Positions 1 through 5,460 of a stretch of 6,441 nucleotides of DNA are shown one piece after another. Within the stretch, counting starts at the first letter, position 1, and each line of letters begins with the position of its first letter. The stretch is taken from positions 1 to 6,441 of the forward strand of contig JABSPC010000704.1 in assembly GCA_013215515.1 (NCBI GenBank), written 5' to 3'. The notes under the pieces are model-generated. The model searched no databases, was not told the DNA's origin, and saw only the letters and a program-made list of their open reading frames with translations. The position numbers and the translations under genes were made by a program. The DNA is from Crocinitomicaceae bacterium (GTDB taxonomy: Bacteria > Bacteroidota > Bacteroidia > Flavobacteriales_D > Crocinitomicaceae).

Positions 1-804
1 ACAAGTAACATCAACAGTTTGAGTTAATCCACCTTGATTTTCAACGATAACACCAGCAATCATTTCACGAACTTGTGTCAATGGAGTCATTGCATATTCG
101 TAATCGGTAACGATGTCAGCGTGCCAACCAGTAAGAAGAGCAACGTCATTATCTGGAAGAGTAACGATAGAAACATCGTCAACCATCCACGCGTAATCAC
201 ATCCACCGATGTATCTGAATCCGAAATAAGCAGTTGCAGAACCACCTACAATACCAGAAACATTTGCTGTAGTAAGGTAAGGATTTCCTGTATCATCATT
301 TACTGCGATACCTGAGTGAACCTGAACTTCTGTCCACGTAATTCCATCAGTACTAGCAATAACGTAACAATTACCTTGATAAGCTCTGTAATACGATTCG
401 AATTCGATTGCAACAGCCATTTGTCCAGTTAAATCAATAGAAGTAGTGAAATAAACATCAGCATTTTGGTTTCCAGAACATAATGCATCTGAATCAAACA
501 TTGCAAATCCGTCACCTGCAGTAGTAGAAAGAATGCCAGGAATCGCGAATGAACCAGAAGGAACACCTGTTCCAATTACCCAGTTGTCACCAGATGTAGC
601 ATTATCAGTAAAAGACCATTCACCTGGAGTTCCAAAAGTATTTGGTCCCCAAAGAACTGCTTTCTCTGAATTAATGTTCGTAGGCTTTACGCTTGATTTA
701 ATTACAGGAGAATGGGTTTTCCCAACTGCTGTAGTAGTTGTAGTTTGTGCAGTGGCAACACTGACAAGTGAAAACGATAAGATTGATAAGTAAATTTTTT
801 TCAT
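1..804 (-). CDS. Secreted protein with jelly-roll (MAM / choice-of-anchor J-like) domain, 3' end outside window
   Basis: A continuous minus-strand frame opens at the ATG at 802-804 and runs 268 codons to the window edge without a stop, so the C-terminus is missing. Residues 1-19 are a classical Sec signal peptide: MKK, a hydrophobic core (IYLSILSFSLVSV), then ATA before Gln20, the likely first mature residue. After a Thr/Ser-rich linker, residues about 50-215 read as a beta-sandwich of the MAM / choice-of-anchor J type. The signs are a GEWSF/NWVIG opening, an FAMFDSD strand, STDGITWTEV (a common 'S.DG.tW..v' strand) and the closing WMVDDVSIV at 206-214. From about 217 (NDVALLTGWHADIV) a second, CARDB-like beta domain seems to begin. 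Such proteins in Flavobacteriales usually end in a T9SS sorting domain and are surface or secreted adhesins or enzymes; that end cannot be seen here. Substrate and function are unknown. Upstream is a 169-bp gap to the MutS-like gene on the same strand. Confidence 0.85.
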   Translation of the reverse strand, partial: MKKIYLSILSFSLVSVATAQTTTTTAVGKTHSPVIKSSVKPTNINSEKAVLWGPNTFGTPGEWSFTDNATSGDNWVIGTGVPSGSFAIPGILSTTAGDGFAMFDSDALCSGNQNADVYFTTSIDLTGQMAVAIEFESYYRAYQGNCYVIASTDGITWTEVQVHSGIAVNDDTGNPYLTTANVSGIVGGSATAYFGFRYIGGCDYAWMVDDVSIVTLPDNDVALLTGWHADIVTDYEYAMTPLTQVREMIAGVIVENQGGLTQTVDVTC

Positions 805-834
805 ATAAATACATTTATTTGTTCGTGAAAGTAA

Positions 835-842
835 CAAAGAGT
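835..842 (-). promoter_or_regulatory. Weak candidate -7 element for the secreted jelly-roll gene
   Basis: Read on the minus strand the sequence is ACTCTTTG, matching the nnTTTG part of the Bacteroidota -7 consensus TAnnTTTG but not the leading TA. It ends 30 nt before the ATG, exactly the spacing seen for the perfect TAACTTTG ahead of the Omp28-like gene. No TTG or TTTG is found at the expected -33 distance, so the call is tentative and rests mainly on position. Confidence 0.25.
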
Positions 843-973
843 TTTTAATTAGGGCGTTTCGTACCCGTATTTAATGACGAAAACTCATAACGAAAGGTTG
901 AAGAAAAGGTCAATTATCTGTTATTATCTTTTTCACCTAATACATTGAATGCTAGTTTGAAGGGAGAATTTCG

Positions 974-2743
974 CTAAACGATTTCCATTTTTTTCAATAA
1001 GAAAGAAGCGTTCATGTTCTGACAAATCCCTTTCTTGAAGGTGTAATCAAAGAACAATTCATCGTCTACAATTTCTGCGTCGAAGTAGTAGTTTCGGATT
1101 TGAGGTAAAGTATCTGCGAGCTTACAAAGACTTAAATCATGAGTAGCAATAAGTCCAGTAGATTTCGATCCAACTAATTTCTCCACAAACTTCTGAGATC
1201 CTTCCGCCTTGTCTTTACTGTTTGTCCCTTTTAATATTTCATCGAGAATAATAAAGTAAGTATCCGTTTTGATGGCGTCAACGATAAACTTTAAACGTTT
1301 CAACTCAGAGAAGAAGTAAGATTCGTCGTTCATTAAGGAATCCGAGGTTCTCATGCTTGAAATCAATTTTACCGGACGGTACGAGAATGACTTTGCACAA
1401 ACGGGAAGACCATTATTCGCCATAACCATATTGACAGCGACCGTTCTTAAGAAGGTACTTTTTCCAGCCATGTTTGCTCCAGTGATAATAAAGAAGTCGT
1501 CTTTATTCACTTCGATAGAATTGGTAACAATGGATTTTGGATTTAATAGCGGGTGCCCAATATCTTGAGCATTTAATTGAAGTTTGTCGCCAGAAACGAT
1601 TTCCGGATAGACATAATTAGGATGGTTGAAACGGTAATTCCCTAGTGAATTGATTGCATCAAACCGTTCAATTGCTTCAAACCAATCGCCTATAGCTCCA
1701 TCGAATTCGTTCAACCATTTTTCAATTCTGAATGAATATCGCATGTCTAAGAGCATAAAGCCGCTAGAGATAAAGCCGTAAATAAGGTTGTTTCGATTGG
1801 ACAAATGTGCAATTTCTTGAGCTAAAGTTTCGAGATGTTTAGAGGCCTTTATGTCCTTTGTTTGGATTTCATTTTTCCATTTAACTAAAAGCTCGCTTTG
1901 GAAGTCTTCATTCTCAATCGATTCCAAAAGTTTTGAGTATTGAGCGAGTGTATCATTGATTTTACTAGTTACGTTGTAAAGTTTAGTTACTCTTTTAAAA
2001 TGAATTCCTGTGAAAATAAATCCAACGAACATCCAGCCTATGAGAGCGGTCCATGGCATTATCTCCGTAAGACACACAATGAATATCGACGCTGATATAG
2101 CGGTGAATAAAATGGGAAACCAATTGTAAAATGAAGGAACAAAAGACTTGTAATTCTTCACCCACTTCAAAATATCTTGGGATTGGATGTCAGATTCAAT
2201 TAGTGAAGCGACAACTGAGTATTTTTGCCGCCAGTTCACTTTAGCGCTAAGTTCCTCCGTCGCTTTTTGTTTTTCGGCAATGCCATCAATATTGTTGGAG
2301 TTCAACCACGCGGCAAGATATTTTTCACCATTCGGAGTTGCTGTTCGATTGATAATTTGAAACAAAGAGCCGTGTCCAAAGAGGTCAATGTCTTGGTTGA
2401 AATGATGTTCCTCAAAAATGTATTGATCGCCGGTTTTTAGTTCTGAGATGTCACCATTTAATACTGCAAGTTCCAATTGATTAAGCTCAAGCATTTTATT
2501 CAAATAGCGCAGACGGCTTTTAAGATCGGCGAAGCGAGACACGAAAAAGAAGAACAAGGCAAACCCAACAACGAGTGAAATTGAAATGGCAATCATATTT
2601 CCCAATAAGAAATAGATAGATGCACACATTGCCAGGAATATGGTTAAACGGAGCATGGAAAATACAATTAGGCGCTTTCTAAGTTGCTTTAATTGTTCTT
2701 CGTAAGAATTGGCTTGAGAAGTATAATGGGAAACAGGATTCAT
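974..2743 (-). CDS. Membrane-anchored MutS-family ATPase lacking the mismatch-recognition domain
   Basis: A 589-residue protein starting at ATG 2741-2743 and ending at TAG 974-976. The C-terminal third is a clear MutS domain V ABC-type ATPase: Walker A TGANMAGKST (421-430), a MutS-like SSMRTSDSL..DESYFFSELKRL region (462-484), Walker B FIILDE (497-502) followed by ILKGTNS, and the switch histidine in ATHD (His535). Residues 121-147 (LFGHGSLFQIINRT, then TPNGEKYLAAWL) match the start of the MutS core domain III. Hydrophobic pairs at about 24-70 and 209-248 look like two membrane hairpins, and 250-315 is probably helical. The protein is far shorter than MutS (about 850 residues), has no room for the Phe-x-Glu mismatch-binding domain I, and has no C-terminal Smr nuclease as in MutS2. 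Databases tend to call such Bacteroidota proteins 'MutS family DNA mismatch repair protein', but a repair role is unproven. It appears to be monocistronic, with its own promoter at 2762-2794. I see no convincing terminator after it. Confidence 0.9.
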   Translation of the reverse strand: MNPVSHYTSQANSYEEQLKQLRKRLIVFSMLRLTIFLAMCASIYFLLGNMIAISISLVVGFALFFFFVSRFADLKSRLRYLNKMLELNQLELAVLNGDISELKTGDQYIFEEHHFNQDIDLFGHGSLFQIINRTATPNGEKYLAAWLNSNNIDGIAEKQKATEELSAKVNWRQKYSVVASLIESDIQSQDILKWVKNYKSFVPSFYNWFPILFTAISASIFIVCLTEIMPWTALIGWMFVGFIFTGIHFKRVTKLYNVTSKINDTLAQYSKLLESIENEDFQSELLVKWKNEIQTKDIKASKHLETLAQEIAHLSNRNNLIYGFISSGFMLLDMRYSFRIEKWLNEFDGAIGDWFEAIERFDAINSLGNYRFNHPNYVYPEIVSGDKLQLNAQDIGHPLLNPKSIVTNSIEVNKDDFFIITGANMAGKSTFLRTVAVNMVMANNGLPVCAKSFSYRPVKLISSMRTSDSLMNDESYFFSELKRLKFIVDAIKTDTYFIILDEILKGTNSKDKAEGSQKFVEKLVGSKSTGLIATHDLSLCKLADTLPQIRNYYFDAEIVDDELFFDYTFKKGICQNMNASFLLKKMEIV

Positions 2744-2761
2744 CGATTATTTTAGAAAAGC

Positions 2762-2794
2762 TAAAGATAATGATAAGAAATGATTGAACACAAA
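2762..2794 (-). promoter_or_regulatory. Bacteroidota-type promoter of the MutS-like gene
   Basis: On the minus strand a TTTG (2791-2794) is followed, after 21 nt, by TATCTTTA (2762-2769). This matches the Bacteroidota vegetative promoter pattern TTTG / TAnnTTTG in every defined position except the last G. The -7 box ends 18 nt before the ATG, implying a short leader. The -33 TTTG is the tail of the T-tract of the preceding terminator. Confidence 0.5.
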
Positions 2795-2825
2795 AAAAAG
2801 GCTACTGTACAAAATACAGTAGCCT
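2791..2825 (-). terminator. Intrinsic terminator of the Omp28-like gene
   Basis: A perfect 11-bp inverted repeat, AGGCTACTGTA (2799-2809) and TACAGTAGCCT (2815-2825), flanks a 5-nt loop. On the minus strand it is followed at once by a run of eight T (2792-2799, the first shared with the stem), the hallmark of a rho-independent terminator. It lies 26 bp after the TAA of the Omp28-like gene. The opposite flank (AATAAAAT) has no T-run for the plus strand, so the hairpin works in one direction. Confidence 0.92.
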
Positions 2826-2851
2826 AAATAAAATCTCTACTTGAACGTAAA

Positions 2852-3946
2852 TTATTGAATGATCAATTTTTGCGTTGAAAGAGAACCTTCATTTGTTAAT
2901 GTAATGAAGTATGTTCCAGCGTATAAATTCAAATCTGAATTGCTCAATGTTACAAAAGATCCTTCAGCACCATTTACTGCGTTCGTATAAACTACTTGTC
3001 CAGTAATATTAGTGATTGTGATCTCAGCGTTGTTTACGTTGTTTCCTAGAAGAACGTTAATCTCTTCGCTCGCAGGGTTCGGGTAAATGCTGAATTGGCT
3101 TAAAGGCTCAATAGCATCAATTCCAACATTTCCTCCATTTCCACCGTTTGCCTCAACTTGGAATCCTGTGATAATTTCACTGTTGTCATCCATTCCAGTT
3201 GAAACGAAAGCAACGATGTCAGAATTGTCAATTACGTAATTCGTTGATGAATTGTCAAAAGAAAAGGTCATTGTAACTAAATCGCCTTGATTTGTAGTTC
3301 CAGTTAAAGCTTCTCCCCATTGTCCGTTTTGAAGACTCGCGCGCATTACATGGGTATGTGTGTAATTTCCTGTAGCCCCAGACTGGGTAGTAAGAATATC
3401 ACTCTCAGTTAATATTACCGTTACATAAGCAGCATCCGTAATACCAGAAGTAAAGTACATCTCTACAGTTACGTCAATCATGTCTGTTCCTGCATCGTAA
3501 ATTGATTCAATTCCAACATTCACTGGAGAAGCTAAAACATTAACACCTGCAGATCTTGATGCCCAATCTCCTGTACTTGATTTTCTACTTCCTCCGTATT
3601 TCGTTCTGTTAATGTGTGCTGTCGGCATTGCGCGTCCGTCACCATTTCCATAATATGGATTTGTATAGAAGACATCAGAAAATGGGTTTGTCAAATCTAA
3701 TCCCCCGCTATAAGGACCTGTTAATGATGAGTTGGTTGGAGAGTATCCAATACCAAAAACCATTGTCGGGTTCGCGGTTAAAATTCCAGCCATTGTAGTG
3801 TGTCCACCTGGGCAAGCTGGGCAGCTCGTTCCTGTAAATTCTTCAATGATTGCAACACGATTCGTGTTGTCCGTTGAAACAATATTTTGGGCGTTAGCGC
3901 CAAAAGTGATGATTCCAACTGCTAAAAGGGTAATTGTTTTTTTCAT
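2852..3946 (-). CDS. Omp28-like secreted protein with CxxC motif and T9SS sorting domain
   Basis: A complete 364-residue protein starting at ATG 3944-3946. Residues 1-19 form a signal peptide (MKKTITLLAV, then GIITFGANA before Gln20). Residues 30-60 hold the signature VAIIEEFTGTSCPACPGGHT, typical of the Omp28-related family, which has a thioredoxin-like fold; Cys42-Pro-Ala-Cys45 sits where a thioredoxin active site would. Residues about 140-265 are a beta-rich domain (PVNVGIES, then VTVEMYF, then VTVILTESDI). A glycine-rich hinge (268-273) leads to a T9SS type A sorting domain (284-364) with the hallmarks FSIYPNPAS, ITNITGQVVY and AGTYFITL. The product should cross the inner membrane by Sec and be exported to the cell surface or medium by T9SS. 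Redox activity is possible but not shown by sequence alone. It is a single-gene unit: its own -7 box lies upstream (3977-3984) and a strong terminator follows. Confidence 0.92.
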   Translation of the reverse strand: MKKTITLLAVGIITFGANAQNIVSTDNTNRVAIIEEFTGTSCPACPGGHTTMAGILTANPTMVFGIGYSPTNSSLTGPYSGGLDLTNPFSDVFYTNPYYGNGDGRAMPTAHINRTKYGGSRKSSTGDWASRSAGVNVLASPVNVGIESIYDAGTDMIDVTVEMYFTSGITDAAYVTVILTESDILTTQSGATGNYTHTHVMRASLQNGQWGEALTGTTNQGDLVTMTFSFDNSSTNYVIDNSDIVAFVSTGMDDNSEIITGFQVEANGGNGGNVGIDAIEPLSQFSIYPNPASEEINVLLGNNVNNAEITITNITGQVVYTNAVNGAEGSFVTLSNSDLNLYAGTYFITLTNEGSLSTQKLIIQ

Positions 3947-3976
3947 GTGTGTAAATATTATTTATAGTTTGTTATT

Positions 3977-3984
3977 CAAAGTTA
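3977..3984 (-). promoter_or_regulatory. Bacteroidota -7 promoter element of the Omp28-like gene
   Basis: Read on the minus strand the site is TAACTTTG, an exact match to the TAnnTTTG consensus of Bacteroidota housekeeping promoters. It ends 30 nt upstream of the ATG, giving an expected leader of roughly 25 nt. The -33 element is poor: only an AATT/TTCG stretch lies about 17 nt upstream. The leader is A/T-rich with no Shine-Dalgarno sequence, as is usual in this phylum. Confidence 0.5.
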
Positions 3985-4204
3985 AGCTAAATAAGGCCAC
4001 GAATTATGGGAGTTCAAGGGTGACTAAGTATTATATAATATAGTAATTTACAATGTAATATGCATTATCGTCTGTTGATAAATTAGTTTTTGGGCAATAT
4101 GATGGTTAAAATTTTAATTCTTCGTTAAAAAGACCATTAGAAAAAGGGGGGATTGTAAAAACGCCACAAGCATAAATTAAAGTGTTTTTTACGGACAATA
4201 GCTC

Positions 4205-4746
4205 TTAATTCAATACAACTTTTCGGTAATAGGTACCTGAATTAGAATTTATCTTGACAATAAATGTTCCTGTTTGGTTTAAGGGGCAATCAAATGATAC
4301 GTTGTAGAAAGTGGATTTTCTTTATAAACGATTCGCCCCATGACGTCAATAACTTCTATGGATTGTAATCCTTCTCCTTTGACGTGAAAAAATCCTGGAT
4401 TTGGATAAACAGCGAAATAAAATTCGGGATTAGGAACCACGCTTGCTGTGTTATCAATTATAATTGAAGCTTTAGGATCACCGATAATTATAGTTTGGTT
4501 GGACAAAAACAGATCGGACATGTAGTAGCTTTCAGCATGATTGTAGTCATTGATAGGATCGAAATAGCGATCCAATAAGATTTGAATTTGAATGCCTTGC
4601 GAAGCGTAAGCGTCGTATGCAAATCCGTGACCAGCCGTGGCACCCTCAGCTATTAAATCTGCAATAATTCGGTTTAAAATGATAAGGTAACTCACTATTC
4701 GTCTCGTCCATTCTTGCCACTCTAAAAAATTCAACGTTTCTTCGAA
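4205..4746 (-). pseudogene. Decayed C-terminal remnant of a TIGR03790-like, T9SS-exported protein
   Basis: The minus-strand frame is open from just after a TAG (4747-4749) to a TAA at 4279-4281. Its only early start is a TTG at 4732-4734, and no signal peptide is present. Numbering from that TTG (151 residues), it reads IADLIAEGATAGHGFAYDAY (24-43), LLDRYFDP (53-60), HAESYYMSDLFLS (66-78) and IIIGDPKASI (82-91). This resembles the C-terminal part of TIGR03790-family proteins, with an LIAEG..G..GyvyePY region, a DRY, an AESyY and a GDP motif; this is from memory and not searched. Then a T9SS type A sorting domain begins (FYFAVYPNPGFF, VIDVMGRIVY) but is cut off by the TAA. Moving to the -1 frame at the C4 run (4283-4286) restores its missing end, LNQTGTFIVKI then NSNSGTYYRKVVLN, with a stop at 4205-4207. 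Loss of the N-terminus and a frameshift together indicate a dead gene. A sequencing error could explain the frameshift but not the missing front. The family assignment is moderately sure; the sorting domain and frameshift are very sure. Confidence 0.8.
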
Positions 4747-4748
4747 CT

Positions 4749-5321
4749 ATGAATGCTACATTAACAGATAATTATTCGCTTTTTGGTCACGAAACTGAAC
4801 GTCTGCTTTTGAGAAAGGTAACGTGGGATGATTTCGATGCATGGACAAAGCTCTTCACTTCAGGTGAGTTAGCACTCTTTCTAGGGCTCCATCCGAAACT
4901 TTCAAAGAAAGAGTTAATTCAATTATGGTTCGATAAAACATTCAATCGTTACGAGAATAATTTGGGCAGCATGAACGCTTTGATTGACAAGAAAACAAAG
5001 CGACTTATTGGGCAAAGTGGATTGTTAGTGCAAACAATTGAAGGTGAACGGCGCCTAGAAGTTAGTTATTCAATTCTTCCTGAATTTTGGAGGCAAGGAT
5101 TTGCTTACGAAGCTGCGAGAGCTTGTAAAAATCACGCATTTGAAAAAGAATGGTCCGAAAATCTAGTTTCTGTTATTGAACCAGCGAATATTGGATCAGA
5201 CCTCGTAGCAGTTAAAAATGGAATGCGTTTGGAAAAAACTGTCTTCGAATTACACAATGCCCCATTCAACGTGTTTTCTATTCGGAGAGAACAATGGTTA
5301 AATGATTGTTCTCGTGACTGA
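4749..5321 (+). CDS. GNAT-family N-acetyltransferase, RimJ/RimL type
   Basis: A 190-residue cytoplasmic protein and the only plus-strand gene in the window. It opens with the RimJ/RimL-type beta-1 strand ETERLLLRKVTWDDFDAW (15-32). It continues through ALIDKKTKRLIGQSGLL (76-92) and the beta-4 strand RLEVSYSILPEFW (102-114), and has the acetyl-CoA pyrophosphate-binding loop (motif A) at WRQGFAYEA (114-122), equivalent to Q/RxxGxG/A with Ala in the last position. The later SVIEPANIGSDLVAVKNGMRLEK stretch (141-163) is the usual 'N..S..va.k.Gm' helix, with Asn147 and Ser150. Such enzymes move an acetyl group from acetyl-CoA to a protein N-terminus or a small amine; the substrate cannot be told from sequence. 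The ATG at 4749 is the first in frame and places the ETERLLLR strand at the normal distance from the N-terminus. No TAnnTTTG box lies just upstream, so its promoter may sit inside the adjacent pseudogene. Confidence 0.9.
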   Translation: MNATLTDNYSLFGHETERLLLRKVTWDDFDAWTKLFTSGELALFLGLHPKLSKKELIQLWFDKTFNRYENNLGSMNALIDKKTKRLIGQSGLLVQTIEGERRLEVSYSILPEFWRQGFAYEAARACKNHAFEKEWSENLVSVIEPANIGSDLVAVKNGMRLEKTVFELHNAPFNVFSIRREQWLNDCSRD

Positions 5322-5408
5322 TCTCATTTAAGGGTCATGAATCAACATTTGTATAGGAGCTCTGGAAACGGTGTTATTTGACTTGTTTGCAATCAGAAAT
5401 TATAACAC

Positions 5409-5445
5409 AAAAAAAAAGCACCAACGAGAGCGTTAGTGCTTTTTT
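5409..5445. terminator. Terminator hairpin between convergent genes, stronger for the minus strand
   Basis: The arms GCACCAACG (5418-5426) and CGTTAGTGC (5431-5439) pair around an AGAG loop, flanked by an A-run (5409-5417) and a T-run (5440-5445). In plus-strand RNA one pair is a C-A mismatch (5422 with 5435); in minus-strand RNA the same pair becomes a stable G-U wobble, and the U-tract is nine long rather than six. It lies 21 bp past the sucB stop, so it chiefly ends sucB, while also able to stop the acetyltransferase transcript about 96 bp after its stop codon. Confidence 0.88.
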
Positions 5446-5460
5446 AAATGAATAGGTTAT

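Noticed and set aside
34..793. Plus-strand ORFs at 34-315 and 533-793
   Set aside because: They lie wholly opposite the minus-strand secreted-protein frame (1-804), which has a signal peptide and domain motifs. Their translations show no recognisable domain.
851..898. Inverted repeat GTTTCGT ... ACGAAA in the gap after the MutS-like gene
   Set aside because: The stem is short and imperfect, and no T-run follows on the minus strand, so it was not called a terminator.
880..925. Sigma70-like TTGACC, 17 nt, TTATGA on the minus strand upstream of the jelly-roll gene
   Set aside because: It resembles an E. coli promoter, but Bacteroidota vegetative promoters use TTTG / TAnnTTTG, so the match is probably chance in AT-rich DNA.
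1353..2440. Plus-strand ORFs at 1353-1568 and 2225-2440
   Set aside because: Antisense shadows of the MutS-like gene; the first lies opposite the Walker A region. No motifs of their own.
3616..4043. Plus-strand ORFs at 3616-3798 and 3732-4043
   Set aside because: Mostly antisense to the Omp28-like gene. The second runs through the promoter into AT-rich spacer and has no domain or start signal.
4152..4200. Possible weak hairpin between TTGTAAAAACGCCAC and AGTGTTTTTTACGGACAA
   Set aside because: Pairing is interrupted and mostly A-T, with no clean T-tract after a stable stem. It is not supportable as a terminator or RNA element.
4662..4769. Second minus-strand open frame over the remnant's start (contains VEFFRVARMDE)
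   Set aside because: It could be a frameshifted continuation of the remnant, but I cannot match it to the TIGR03790 family with any confidence, and it is only about 35 codons long.
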